Shown here: positions 35,965-44,754 of the stretch, piece after piece
Numbering within the stretch: position 1 is the first letter of the stretch
Layout: the number at the start of each line of letters is the position of its first letter
Assembly: GCA_021824565.1 (NCBI GenBank)
Contig: JAKAKL010000034.1
Span: forward strand, 1-48,308
Source of the DNA: Bacteroidota bacterium
Lineage (GTDB): Bacteria > Bacteroidota > Ignavibacteria > Ignavibacteriales > Ignavibacteriaceae
Reading direction: 5' to 3'
Length of the DNA stretch: 48,308 nucleotides
Made by a program: the position numbers and the translations under genes
Notes under the pieces: model-generated
Database searches by the model: none
Seen by the model: only the letters and a program-made list of their open reading frames with translations
What the model was told of the DNA's origin: nothing

Positions 35965-36615
35965 ATGAAAATGAAAAACTTCGACGGAATAATATTCGAT
36001 GTTGACGGTACCTTAACCTCGACGCACAATCTGATTTTCTCCTCGTTTAGAAAAATTGGTGAAAAATATTTAGGCAGAACATTGAACGACGCAGAAATCG
36101 CTTCCCATTTCGGTCCGCCGGAAGATACGATCCTTAAAGAATGGGGCAAAGAAAATTTTGAAGAAGCAAAAAGAGATTATTATAAATTTTATTCCGACAA
36201 TCATCAACTTGCAAAACTTTATCCCGGTATTAAAGAAGTTCTTCAGCTAATTAAATCGCGGGATATACTTACGGCTATCTTTACAGGCAAAGGAAGAACC
36301 GCTGCCGGCATTACTTTGGTCAAGTTTGGAATTAATGATTACTTTGACATGATTATTACTGGAGATGATGTAGTCAATCATAAGCCTAACGCCGAAGGTA
36401 TAATCAATTTTTTGGATAATTTTCATTTAAATAGAGAAAAAGTTTTGATGATTGGCGATCATCCTCAAGATATTTATGCCGCGCGCTCTGCGGGAGTAAA
36501 AGTAGCCTCGGCATTGTGGGACAGCTACGCTGTGGAAAAAGTTTTGTCACTTAAAAGTGACTATGTGTTCTACAAAGTGGGCGATCTTAAAAAATTCTTA
36601 GAAGAAAATATTTAA
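35965..36615 (+). CDS. HAD-superfamily hydrolase (phosphoglycolate phosphatase-like)
   Basis: This is a cytosolic phosphatase of the HAD fold. The nucleophile motif FDVDGTLT is near residue 12, the FTGKGR motif near 110 holds the Thr, and the MIGDHPQDIYAARSAGV segment near 170 is the Mg-binding motif. The 216-residue length and the helical cap between motifs 1 and 2 match subfamily I (Gph/pyrophosphatase PpaX). Either ATG at 35965 or 35971 may start it. It is a single gene, convergent with phoU. The substrate is unknown. Confidence 0.85.
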   Translation: MKMKNFDGIIFDVDGTLTSTHNLIFSSFRKIGEKYLGRTLNDAEIASHFGPPEDTILKEWGKENFEEAKRDYYKFYSDNHQLAKLYPGIKEVLQLIKSRDILTAIFTGKGRTAAGITLVKFGINDYFDMIITGDDVVNHKPNAEGIINFLDNFHLNREKVLMIGDHPQDIYAARSAGVKVASALWDSYAVEKVLSLKSDYVFYKVGDLKKFLEENI

Positions 36616-36679
36616 ATTGACTTCCAATCTGTCTTTAAAATTCCTATTAATAAAATGATAAAGATATAAATTTCATCCT

Positions 36680-37393
36680 TTAAGAATGAGCGTTTTCTTC
36701 TCCGGGCAATTGGTAATTCGAGAGTTTCTTTTTATGAGCTATGATTTCGGCATCGACTAAAAAGATTACATCCTCGGAAATATTCGTAGCGTGGTCGGCA
36801 AGCCGTTCTATTTGGCGCGCTAGAACTATTAAGTGAGAGCATACTTCGGCAAGCGTAGGATTTGCTTGAATCATCTCAACTAATTGTTTAAATATTTTTT
36901 TATTATAGTCGTCAACAATATCATCTTTCTTCCAGATTGTCTTGGCAATCTCCACGTCGCTGTTGATGAATGAAGTGATAGCATCTTTCACCATTTCACG
37001 AGCTATTTTAGCCATTTCCGGCAAATCGGTTTGTGTGATAATGTCTCTAAAGTTGTCTGTCTTCTTTATTCTCTGAACAATATTAACTGCAATATCGCCG
37101 CAGCGTTCAAGCTGGCTGTCTATTTTTATCGCTGTAAGTATATAACGGAGGTCGGATGCAACAGGTTGATATAATGCAAGCAGACTTTCACATTGAGCCA
37201 TAATCAGGTTGTCGTAAGCATCAACTTCCCTGTCTCGGTGCTTTATGTCCTTAAACAATCTTACTTCAGCATGTTCCATATCCTTAAAGCTGTTCTCTAC
37301 CTGTTCGTCAACAATAGACGCCATTTTATTAATGGTAGTCTTTAATTCATCAAGCTCTTTTTCAAAATGTCTTTCCATTTTTTTATCCTTCAA
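36680..37393 (-). CDS. phoU: Phosphate regulator PhoU
   Basis: PhoU links the Pst transporter to PhoR and represses the phosphate regulon when phosphate is enough. It is made of two three-helix bundles, and the repeated signature is visible: KDIKHRDREVDAYDNLI in the first half and WKKDDIVDDYNKKIF in the second. The 237-residue length is standard. It is the last gene of the pst module, 107 bases after the pstB stop; this gap contains an ACTTGA hexamer repeat. No phoR or phoB was seen in the window. Confidence 0.95.
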   Translation of the reverse strand: MKDKKMERHFEKELDELKTTINKMASIVDEQVENSFKDMEHAEVRLFKDIKHRDREVDAYDNLIMAQCESLLALYQPVASDLRYILTAIKIDSQLERCGDIAVNIVQRIKKTDNFRDIITQTDLPEMAKIAREMVKDAITSFINSDVEIAKTIWKKDDIVDDYNKKIFKQLVEMIQANPTLAEVCSHLIVLARQIERLADHATNISEDVIFLVDAEIIAHKKKLSNYQLPGEENAHS

Positions 37394-37423
37394 TAAAAAA
37401 CTTATATCAATTATTTATCTTAC

Positions 37424-37453
37424 TCTTGAACTTTAACTTACACTTGAACTTCT
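37424..37453. repeat. ACTTGA-type hexamer repeat between pstB and phoU
   Basis: Degenerate tandem hexamers ACTTTA, ACTTAC, ACTTGA and ACTT follow one another at 37430-37453, with a TTGA just before. The same order (ACTTAA, ACTTAC, ACTTGA, ACTTGA) occurs at 42596-42619. Its position is in the transcribed region between two genes of the pst module. Confidence 0.6.
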
Positions 37454-37500
37454 ACAGACTTTACCAACCCAAAGCGCAAATGTAATACAGTATTGAAAAT

Positions 37501-38316
37501 TTATCCGAATCTTCCTGTAATATAATCTTCAGTTTGTTTTTTCCCGGGAGCAACAAACATTTTTTTAGTTTCAGAATATTCTACTAATTCTCCCATATAA
37601 AAGAATGCAGTGTAGTCGCTGACTCTTGCAGCTTGCTGCATGTTATGGGTTACAATAACTATGGTATAATCTTTCTTGAGTTCAAAAATAAGTTCTTCAA
37701 TTTTTGTCGTAGAAATAGGATCGAGCGCGCTTGCAGGCTCGTCCATTAAGATAACTTCAGGATTAACCGCAATTGTTCTGGCGATACATAAGCGCTGCTG
37801 CTGTCCTCCGGAGATGTTTGCTCCGGAATCGTTCAAGTGATCTTTAACTTCATCCCAAAGCGCAGCTTGCTTTAAACTTTTCTCAACAATTTCTTTCAGC
37901 TTTTTTCTATTTCGAAATCCGTTCAGCTTTAATCCTGCTACCACATTATTTGCAATTGACATTGTCGGAAAGGGATTAGGCTTTTGAAATACCATGCCAA
38001 TTTTTTTTCTTATCAATACCGGATCGGTATCCATTACGTTCTCACCGTCAAGAGTAATTGAGCCTGTTATCTTGCCTCCGACAACTTCATGCATCCTGTT
38101 TATGCAGCGCAAGAACGTTGATTTGCCGCAGCCTGAAGGACCAATAATAGCGATTACTTTTTTCTCCGGGATATCAAGGTTTATATTTTTTAAGACTTTG
38201 TTCTTTCCAAAATATGCCTCAAGATTTTTTACGGATATCTTAATGTTATTAACTTCTTCGGCATAATGCCGCACGTTCGTTTCAATCATGCTTTGTGTAT
38301 CTATTTCAACTGTCAT
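37501..38316 (-). CDS. pstB: Phosphate ABC transporter ATP-binding protein
   Basis: PstB is the ATPase of the high-affinity phosphate importer. Walker [10 protein letters not shown], the signature [15 protein letters not shown] and Walker [13 protein letters not shown] are in place, and the ending DYITGRFG is typical. A TTG at 38322 gives six more bases, but I prefer the ATG at 38316 (MTVEIDTQS). It follows pstA by about 20 bases. The length of about 271 residues fits. Confidence 0.96.
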   Translation of the reverse strand: MTVEIDTQSMIETNVRHYAEEVNNIKISVKNLEAYFGKNKVLKNINLDIPEKKVIAIIGPSGCGKSTFLRCINRMHEVVGGKITGSITLDGENVMDTDPVLIRKKIGMVFQKPNPFPTMSIANNVVAGLKLNGFRNRKKLKEIVEKSLKQAALWDEVKDHLNDSGANISGGQQQRLCIARTIAVNPEVILMDEPASALDPISTTKIEELIFELKKDYTIVIVTHNMQQAARVSDYTAFFYMGELVEYSETKKMFVAPGKKQTEDYITGRFG

Positions 38317-38335
38317 AACCAAAAATGCCTATTTC

Positions 38336-39199
38336 TCAAACTTTATATTTTGATCTTGTTATTATTCTAAATATTAAACTTAAAACTGAAATTAATAAAA
38401 TTAAAACTAAAGCCGCCGTCCATGCTTGATCATTCCAGTCTTTAAATGGAGCTGTAGAATATTCATAAATGTAAACGGTAAGCGAAGCCATCGGCTGGAA
38501 AACATTAGTAGACCAGAATCTATTGCCGAGCGCTGTAAACAGCAGCGGCGCCGTTTCTCCCGCGGCTCTCGAAAGCCCTAATAAAATTCCTGTCGCAATT
38601 CCTTTCCACGCTGTCTTTAGAATTATTAAAACGGTAGTTTTCCATTTGGGAATACCAAGCGCAAGTCCTGCTTCTCTATAAGATTGAGGAACAAGCTTTA
38701 TCATTTCTTCGGTAGTGCGCGTTATTGTCGGGATCATTAATATTGCAAGAGCAACTCCGCCTGCAAATGCTGAAAAATGTTTCATCGGAAGAACCACAAG
38801 TGTATATGCTACTACGCCGACAACAATCGACGGCACTCCGCTTAACACATCTGTAAGAAACCGAACCAACGAGCCAAATTTATTATGACCGAATTCGGAT
38901 AAATATGTTCCTGACATAATCCCAACAGGTATTCCAATCGCACCGCCGATTCCAACTAAGATTAATGTTCCTACGATAGCGTTTACCATACCGCCGCCTG
39001 GTTCTCCAATTGGAGTCGGAAGTTTAGTAAAAAAATTTAAGTTCAGATGGTCAATCCCTTTGGAGATTGTATAATAAAATACAAATATTAACGGCACCAA
39101 CGCTAATAATGCCGACAGAAAAGATAAAGACAGCATTATTACATTGGTAATTTTTCTTCTGTATAAGGATATTTTATTTAAGCCGGATTTGATTTCCAT
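38336..39199 (-). CDS. pstA: Phosphate ABC transporter permease PstA
   Basis: PstA forms the inner-membrane channel with PstC. Six membrane segments and the cytosolic EAA loop (SYREAGLALGIPKWKTTVLI) that contacts PstB are seen. A GTG at 39217 also starts this frame; I chose the ATG at 39199 (MEIKSG), which overlaps the pstC end by 22 bases. With about 287 residues it is full length. Confidence 0.94.
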   Translation of the reverse strand: MEIKSGLNKISLYRRKITNVIMLSLSFLSALLALVPLIFVFYYTISKGIDHLNLNFFTKLPTPIGEPGGGMVNAIVGTLILVGIGGAIGIPVGIMSGTYLSEFGHNKFGSLVRFLTDVLSGVPSIVVGVVAYTLVVLPMKHFSAFAGGVALAILMIPTITRTTEEMIKLVPQSYREAGLALGIPKWKTTVLIILKTAWKGIATGILLGLSRAAGETAPLLFTALGNRFWSTNVFQPMASLTVYIYEYSTAPFKDWNDQAWTAALVLILLISVLSLIFRIITRSKYKV

Positions 39200-40185
39200 T
39201 TTCTTTCCGTACTCCACACGAGCAAACGTGCAAGAATATTTATCAAAATTGTAATTACAAATAATACAAGCGCAAGTTCAATAAGCGCATTTAAATATAA
39301 ATCTGAAGTCGCTTCGGTAAACTCGTTGGCAAGCACACTTGCCATTGTGTAAGAAGGATCCAAAAGCGAAGCCGATATTTGAGGTCTGTTCCCTATAACC
39401 ATTGTTACCGCCATCGTCTCGCCGATCGCCCTCCCAAGTCCAAGCATTATCGCACCAAGCAAACCGGACTTTGCGTTGCCCAAAACTATTTTTGTAACCT
39501 CCCATTTTGTTGCTCCCAGCGCATAAGCAGCTTCTCTTTGTGTGTTTGGCACAGACTTTAAAATGTCTCTTGAGATCGAAGAAATTATCGGCAGCACCAT
39601 TATTGAAAGAATTACTGCCGCCGCAAGCATACCAAATCCATACGGCGCTCCTTGAAATAAAGGTGAGTTTGGAAAAGTATTTTGAAGTAATGGTTCAACA
39701 TTATCTCTTAACCATGGGACTAAAACAAATATTCCCCATAATCCGTATATTACGCTAGGAACTCCGGCTAATAGTTCGGTTAAAAATGAAAGCGGCTTTT
39801 CAAGCCACCCCGGTGCAATCTCTGAAAGAAATACCGCAACTGCAATCCCAAGCGGAACAGCGATAAGCAATCCAAGCAGTGAAGATACTATTGTACCATA
39901 AATTATCGGCAAAGCGCCGAATACTTCGTTAAACGGATCCCAAACTGAAGTTACTAAAAAATGGAAGCCGAATTTTTTAATCGACAATATGGAGTGCGAA
40001 TACATTTCCCACGCCATAAATAAAACTAAAAGAAAGACTAACATCGCAAAAAGCAATGTTAGTCTTTCAAAAATAAAATCTCCCAGATTATTATTTCCAA
40101 GTAGTTTCTTTATGAATGCAGAAGTTTTAGTTCTCTTATTTCTTTTTTCAAAATATTCTTTTGTTAATTCAGCATTTTCATTCAT
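39178..40185 (-). CDS. pstC: Phosphate ABC transporter permease PstC
   Basis: PstC pairs with PstA in the inner membrane. It has six membrane segments after a 40-residue charged N-terminus, and the EAA loop NTQREAAYALGATKWEVTKIVL is near residue 220. The LLGLGRAIGETMAVTMVIGN-type segment follows as usual. Its 335-residue length is normal. pstS lies 24 bases upstream and pstA overlaps its end, so they are co-transcribed. Confidence 0.95.
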   Translation of the reverse strand: MNENAELTKEYFEKRNKRTKTSAFIKKLLGNNNLGDFIFERLTLLFAMLVFLLVLFMAWEMYSHSILSIKKFGFHFLVTSVWDPFNEVFGALPIIYGTIVSSLLGLLIAVPLGIAVAVFLSEIAPGWLEKPLSFLTELLAGVPSVIYGLWGIFVLVPWLRDNVEPLLQNTFPNSPLFQGAPYGFGMLAAAVILSIMVLPIISSISRDILKSVPNTQREAAYALGATKWEVTKIVLGNAKSGLLGAIMLGLGRAIGETMAVTMVIGNRPQISASLLDPSYTMASVLANEFTEATSDLYLNALIELALVLFVITILINILARLLVWSTERKWKSNPA

Positions 40186-40209
40186 AAAATCTCATTTGAG
40201 CTAAAAAAA

Positions 40210-41256
40210 TTATTTAATTTTTTTACCGTTGCTGGTTATCATTGCTATCTTTTCCAGATCCAATTTCTGAACCGGCTTCGGAAGCGGAGCATAATAAAGA
40301 CTTGTAGCATCGTTCTGACCTTTTGTTACAGCCCACTTTAAGAACTTAACAAGAGATTCAGCGTGTGAATAATCTTTAATATCCTTAGGAACAACAATCC
40401 ATGAGAATCCGCAAATAGGATAAGAATTTTTTCCATCTGCATTAGTAATAACTGCGCGAAGATCGCTCGGCATGTGTTTAGCCGCGCCTGCAGCTGCTTC
40501 AGAAACTGTGTTAAAATTTACGTCAATAAAATTTCCCGCTTTATTCTTCATAGCACAATAAGGCAAATTGTTTTGCTTAGCATAAGCTAATTCTATGTAG
40601 CCGATTGCGCCTTGTGTCTGAGCAATAATTCCAGCAACTCCTTCGGTACCCTTAGCTCCAAGCCCGACTGGCCAGTTTACCGAAATGCTGTTGCCGACTT
40701 TCTTTGCCCATTCCGGGCTGACTTTTGACAAGTAGCTTGTAAATATAAATGTCGTTCCGCTGCCTTCTGAACGGTGTGCGACGAGTATTGCTTTGTTAGG
40801 AAGATTTCTGCCTGGATTTAATTTTACAAGTCTTGGGTCATTCCATTTTGTTATTTTTCCAAGATAAATATCCGCAAGAGTTTCGCCATCAAGCTTAATT
40901 CCTTGACCAACTGATGGTAAATTATAAGTAATGGCAACTCCGCCCATAATTATTGGAAGGTGAACAACATCAGTACCTCTTTTGGATTTAAATGTATTCA
41001 TCTGCTCTTCTGTTAATGGAGCATCGGAAGCGCCGAAATCTACAGTACCGGCTGTTAGCTGCTGAATACCGCCGCCGCTGCCGATTGAAGCATAATTAAT
41101 TTGTGTGCCTGTCATCTTGTTATATGTATCGAACCATTTTGAAAAGATCGGGTAATCAAAGGTTGAACCGGCACCCGTTAATCTCATCTGTGCAAATGAC
41201 GTCATCGAAAAAGCCGCAGCAATCATTAATGCTGTCGAAAAAATTTTGAATTTCAT
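40210..41256 (-). CDS. pstS: Phosphate-binding protein PstS
   Basis: PstS is the periplasmic phosphate-binding subunit of the Pst importer. A signal peptide (ends SMTSFAQ) is followed by LTGAGSTFDYPIFSKWF, the phosphate-contacting NYASIGSGGGI, FGASDAPL, HRSEGSGTTFIFTSYL and a PICGFSWIVVPKDI segment. It has 348 residues and no lipobox, so it is probably free in the periplasm. It lies between the porin gene, 43 bases upstream, and pstC. Confidence 0.96.
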   Translation of the reverse strand: MKFKIFSTALMIAAAFSMTSFAQMRLTGAGSTFDYPIFSKWFDTYNKMTGTQINYASIGSGGGIQQLTAGTVDFGASDAPLTEEQMNTFKSKRGTDVVHLPIIMGGVAITYNLPSVGQGIKLDGETLADIYLGKITKWNDPRLVKLNPGRNLPNKAILVAHRSEGSGTTFIFTSYLSKVSPEWAKKVGNSISVNWPVGLGAKGTEGVAGIIAQTQGAIGYIELAYAKQNNLPYCAMKNKAGNFIDVNFNTVSEAAAGAAKHMPSDLRAVITNADGKNSYPICGFSWIVVPKDIKDYSHAESLVKFLKWAVTKGQNDATSLYYAPLPKPVQKLDLEKIAMITSNGKKIK

Positions 41257-41299
41257 ATTATCTCCTACGTAAATATAAAAAATTAGTTGAATATATTAT

Positions 41300-42334
41300 T
41301 TAGAAACTTATGTAAAATGTAACACGTGCAAGTAAATCCGCAGTAGAATTGGAGTTGCCAAATGATACGGATTCAATGTTCGGCATAAAGTGAACATTCT
41401 TCTCAACGTTCCAATCTAAAGCGCCCATAATTAAACTTTGGGTAGCGAGTGCATAAGTTGAGTTCTTTGTTGACGCGTCAGTCGGCACGTAATTATCAAA
41501 CCTTCCAACAAGACGTAATTTATCCATAAGTGCAACCCATCCATTTAAGCTGAAACCGCTTTTTTGAACTGTCCCTGCGCCTGTACTTACTCCATTTACA
41601 AAATATTGACCGCCTAAGCTGAATGAGCTGTTTGCGTAGTTAACAATTACATCACCAACTCTATTATTAAGTCCGGCGGCTCCCGTGTTGTATTGTCCGT
41701 TCAGTAATATTGTAAATTCTTTTACCGGGTTGTATTGTAAATATAAATAGGCTGCTTTATACTTGTTTCCTGGTACGCTGTTGCCGCTGTTATTACCTAC
41801 CAGCAGTCCGGCTTTAAATTGACTTGAGAAAACTTGATTAAATGAAACGCCAAGATCTCTTGATGCTGAAATTCCATGTAAATCTTCGATAGTTTTTTCT
41901 ATCGGTCTATATCCAAATATTCCTTCTGCCATATTGATTTGAGGCGTTCCCTGGAGACCAATAATAATATTACCGCCTTCAGTAACATTTTTCCAGTTAA
42001 TAAAAGCATCCTTAATCATGGTTGAGAGTTTACCGTTGCCAAGATTAGATGCGCTTGGATCTGATTCAAAGCGAAACTGTGCAGTGAAATCAGGTGCTAT
42101 GTCGTATGCAGTTGTTAGATAGATACGTCTGTAATCAAATGCGCCCATGCTTTTCTGCAATTGTCCTGCAACTCCGTAAGTCGAAGTTGGATTTGTCGTA
42201 TTGCTGTTATCGTGATTCAGGACGTAATAATAGTCACCGAAAAACAATCCGCTGAATGTAGGTCCTTTACTCTGCGCATTGGCAAAGCCAGCGAACATCA
42301 TTAAAGCAAGGAAAAGTATTGATAAGTTTTTCAT
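41300..42334 (-). CDS. Outer-membrane porin, probably phosphate-selective
   Basis: The protein has a signal peptide (MKNLSILFLALMMFAGFANA) and a 320-residue body with alternating beta-strand patterns and a C-terminal RVTFYISF, the aromatic end expected for an outer-membrane barrel. It is the first gene of the pst module, directly before pstS, so passage of phosphate over the outer membrane is a sound inference. OprP/OprO-like porins share the role but the sequence similarity could not be judged. A Pho-box-like array lies 101-139 bases upstream. Confidence 0.85.
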   Translation of the reverse strand: MKNLSILFLALMMFAGFANAQSKGPTFSGLFFGDYYYVLNHDNSNTTNPTSTYGVAGQLQKSMGAFDYRRIYLTTAYDIAPDFTAQFRFESDPSASNLGNGKLSTMIKDAFINWKNVTEGGNIIIGLQGTPQINMAEGIFGYRPIEKTIEDLHGISASRDLGVSFNQVFSSQFKAGLLVGNNSGNSVPGNKYKAAYLYLQYNPVKEFTILLNGQYNTGAAGLNNRVGDVIVNYANSSFSLGGQYFVNGVSTGAGTVQKSGFSLNGWVALMDKLRLVGRFDNYVPTDASTKNSTYALATQSLIMGALDWNVEKNVHFMPNIESVSFGNSNSTADLLARVTFYISF

Positions 42335-42434
42335 ATTTCTTTCTTTTATTTGTTATTGGATAGTTGATTAATTTTATTCTGGTTAAAAAATAGAAAATTG
42401 ATGCGGTAATAATAGAGAGAAAATTATTTCTGTA

Positions 42435-42473
42435 TGTTAATGGAAGGTTACGCTTATATTAAGAAATTGTTAA
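42435..42473 (-). promoter_or_regulatory. Pho-box-like array: four TTAACA-type repeats with 11-bp period
   Basis: On the minus strand four hexamers TTAACA, TTAATA, GTAACC and TTAACA lie at 42468-42473, 42457-42462, 42446-42451 and 42435-42440, each exactly 11 bp apart (6+5). This is the spacing and motif of PhoP/PhoB-type boxes (TTAACA-N5, as in Bacillus). It lies upstream of the porin-pst-phoU genes. Binding is inferred. Confidence 0.65.
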
Positions 42474-42503
42474 GCGCCTGATAACCCTTTCTTAATAAAA
42501 AAG

Positions 42504-42536
42504 AAAAGCTGCCTCAATATTACCGAAGCAGCTTTT
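42504..42536 (-). terminator. Rho-independent terminator after the outer-membrane protein gene
   Basis: The arms AAAAGCTGC (42504-42512) and GCAGCTTTT (42528-42536) pair perfectly, and CTTTTTTATT follows on the minus strand. It separates the OMP transcript from the porin-pst promoter region. Confidence 0.85.
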
Positions 42537-42571
42537 TAGATTGTCCTAATTCATTCAACGTCTCACATGAA

Positions 42572-42625
42572 ACTTGAGCCAAAACTTGAACTTGAACTTA
42601 AACTTACACTTGAACTTGAACTTTT
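42572..42625. repeat. ACTTGA-type hexamer tandem repeat
   Basis: Seven consecutive hexamers run from 42584 to 42625: ACTTGA, ACTTGA, ACTTAA, ACTTAC, ACTTGA, ACTTGA, ACTTTT; a partial ACTTGAG precedes them at 42572. The array starts just after the OMP stop codon, so it is in the 3' untranslated part before the terminator. A shorter copy lies at 37424-37453. Confidence 0.75.
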
Positions 42626-42628
42626 ATT

Positions 42629-43996
42629 TTACTGTCCAAGATTAAAAGGATAAATAAAAGATACCTTAGGCTCAATTCTCTTTTGCGGCTGATAAGCTAC
42701 AATATTGCTGTTAGCGTCTCTAATAGGCGCCCATGTCCAGTTATAAAGCATCGAAACCAATAAGTAAGGAAGCGGTTTGTATCCGAATTCAAAATACATA
42801 TATGAATTGTTGTCTACCTTAAATAATTGGGATTCGGCTCCGATATTTATCTTATCATATCCTCCGCGAACAACCACCGGCATTTCCTGCGGAGAAACAT
42901 TCGCGACAAGATGAAGTTCCCCGCTGTTAGGAGTTTTATCGAGCCGCTGATAACTGCCGATTATATCCAGCAAACCAAGAAAATGCAGATCTAATTCTCC
43001 GAAATATCCGTTATCAGGATCTGTCATGCTGGCAAGTAAGTTTGCTTTGCTTGAAAAAGTTCCGGTTGCGGTATCATACTGGTATCTCTGAATTTCATAA
43101 AGAGAATTAAAGTATGATGGAATATACTGTGCCTTGTTAAATCTTCTTTCGAGCTTTGCGGATGCATTTAAAATTCCAAGCCCGTTCAGATCAAGCATTA
43201 TTCCCGTGGCAACCCCGCTGCCGTAGTTTATTATTTTAGAATAATCCGAGTACAATTCCAGATTAACAATACTCGAATGAACAATAGGCAAGCCTATGTC
43301 AACTCCTGCTATTTGCATTCTGCCTTTATCCACTTGCTGAAGATATGCATAACTTGCCAAGGGTGGTGGGTTATTAACCATAACTAGTTCAGATATTATT
43401 CCCGAATACTTGTTAAAATCTACGGCATAAGAAGCGCCAATTTCTAAATCACTAATTATGGGTACTTCAGCTAAAGCAGACCGCAGCGGTCTTACATAAA
43501 CTCTTGCCGCTGTGAGACCGGCTTCTCCAAATGTGCTGTATATTGATTCAAAGCCCGCGCTGCCGAAATCTATGTCCGCCACAAGCCCGATCTTTCTTGT
43601 ATCGATGCTCGGACTGTTGTTGTATTGATCCACAATTGTTCCGTGTCCAAGTGTGTAATAATCCAGCGCGCCAAGTTTTATATAAACAGGGTCATGTTTT
43701 TCCCCGTACCGGATATAGCGGATAATGCTGAGATAATCCGACAGTTCGTTAAAATCTTCTTTACGAATATTCCCGTTTTTATTTATGTTGAAATTTAAAT
43801 CCAGACCCATTCCCCAGTTGCCGAGAGAAAGTTCAGGCATGATCCGGACATTGTAATAAAGCTCGCCGTCAATCCAGTTTAATCCAAGCCCGCCGTCAAG
43901 CACGCCTTCGCCGGGTTTAGGATATAGTGGCGGTTCTTGAGAATATATCGGCTTAATAATGAATACAAAAAGGAACAGAAGAAAAAGCTTTTTCAT
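42629..43996 (-). CDS. Outer-membrane beta-barrel protein, unknown function
   Basis: The frame extends back to 44053, but the ATG at 43996 has AAAGGA about 7 bases upstream and yields a proper signal peptide (MKKLFLLFLFVFIIKPIYSQ), so I chose it (455 residues). The mature part is rich in amphipathic strand patterns with aromatic girdle residues, as in outer-membrane proteins, and ends FIYPFNLGQ. An acidic GKIxxEDF-like segment near residue 85-90 is not conclusive. No family was recognised. It is convergent-free and co-directional with the two T9SS proteins upstream, 33 bases after the small one. Confidence 0.7.
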   Translation of the reverse strand: MKKLFLLFLFVFIIKPIYSQEPPLYPKPGEGVLDGGLGLNWIDGELYYNVRIMPELSLGNWGMGLDLNFNINKNGNIRKEDFNELSDYLSIIRYIRYGEKHDPVYIKLGALDYYTLGHGTIVDQYNNSPSIDTRKIGLVADIDFGSAGFESIYSTFGEAGLTAARVYVRPLRSALAEVPIISDLEIGASYAVDFNKYSGIISELVMVNNPPPLASYAYLQQVDKGRMQIAGVDIGLPIVHSSIVNLELYSDYSKIINYGSGVATGIMLDLNGLGILNASAKLERRFNKAQYIPSYFNSLYEIQRYQYDTATGTFSSKANLLASMTDPDNGYFGELDLHFLGLLDIIGSYQRLDKTPNSGELHLVANVSPQEMPVVVRGGYDKINIGAESQLFKVDNNSYMYFEFGYKPLPYLLVSMLYNWTWAPIRDANSNIVAYQPQKRIEPKVSFIYPFNLGQ

Positions 43997-44085
43997 ATAT
44001 ACATCCTTTAAAAAATTGATGTACGAATATAGTAAAATATTTTTCAAGATCACGTACTTTTAGTCGCTAATTAATTGAGGAGCAA

Positions 44086-44754
44086 TTATTTAAGAAGTAC
44101 CATCGAATGTGTTTGCGCGTAGTTCCCGGCTGAAATTTTATAATAATAAACTCCGCTGCTGAATGCTGACATATCAATATTGATAGTGTACGTACCGGGT
44201 GACTTTGTCCCGTAGCTTTCTTCTTTAATTATCTTGCCGGCAGAATTATAAATCTTCAGATTTACTTCGCTGGCTTTAGTTAATGAGATTTGTACATTCG
44301 TACTTGGATTAAACGGGTTCGGATAATTATGCGAGACTGAAAAACCGTTTGGTATTATTTCTTTAATTTCCTTTATGCCAGTTATGACAGCTACTGTCAA
44401 CGTATCGGAATATTTATACCCGCCGTCGTTGTCAACTTGCTTCAAGCGGTAATAATACGTAAACCCTTTTGAAGCCGATGTATCCGTGTAAGAATAATAT
44501 TTGGGAGAGCTGCTTGAGCCGGCTCCCATAACAAAATCCAGATCGGGCCATGTGCTGTCGGAAGGATTATAACGTTCTATATAAAACCCGAAGTTGTTTA
44601 CTTCTGTAATAGTTTCCCACGATAGGAATACAGTGGTGTCTACTACTTGATAATTAAAATTGGTAAGCTCAATTGGAAGTGTATAATTTTGCGCATGAAT
44701 TTTTGCCGCAAAAAAAATCAAAAAGGCTAATAAGCAAAGTGTTATTCTTCTCAT
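44086..44754 (-). CDS. T9SS-exported protein with a type A sorting domain
   Basis: The signal peptide (MRRITLCLLAFLIFFAAKIHA) is followed by a fibronectin-III-like domain (LPIELTNFNYQVVDTTVFLSWETI) and then the sorting domain. The latter has the linker NYPNPFNPSTN and VYYYKISAGNYAQTHSMVLLK at the end. Such proteins are exported and attached to the cell surface by the type IX system. At 222 residues it is little more than Fn3 plus sorting domain. Its start overlaps the stop of the large protease gene (ATGA), so the two are translated together. Confidence 0.88.
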   Translation of the reverse strand: MRRITLCLLAFLIFFAAKIHAQNYTLPIELTNFNYQVVDTTVFLSWETITEVNNFGFYIERYNPSDSTWPDLDFVMGAGSSSSPKYYSYTDTSASKGFTYYYRLKQVDNDGGYKYSDTLTVAVITGIKEIKEIIPNGFSVSHNYPNPFNPSTNVQISLTKASEVNLKIYNSAGKIIKEESYGTKSPGTYTINIDMSAFSSGVYYYKISAGNYAQTHSMVLLK

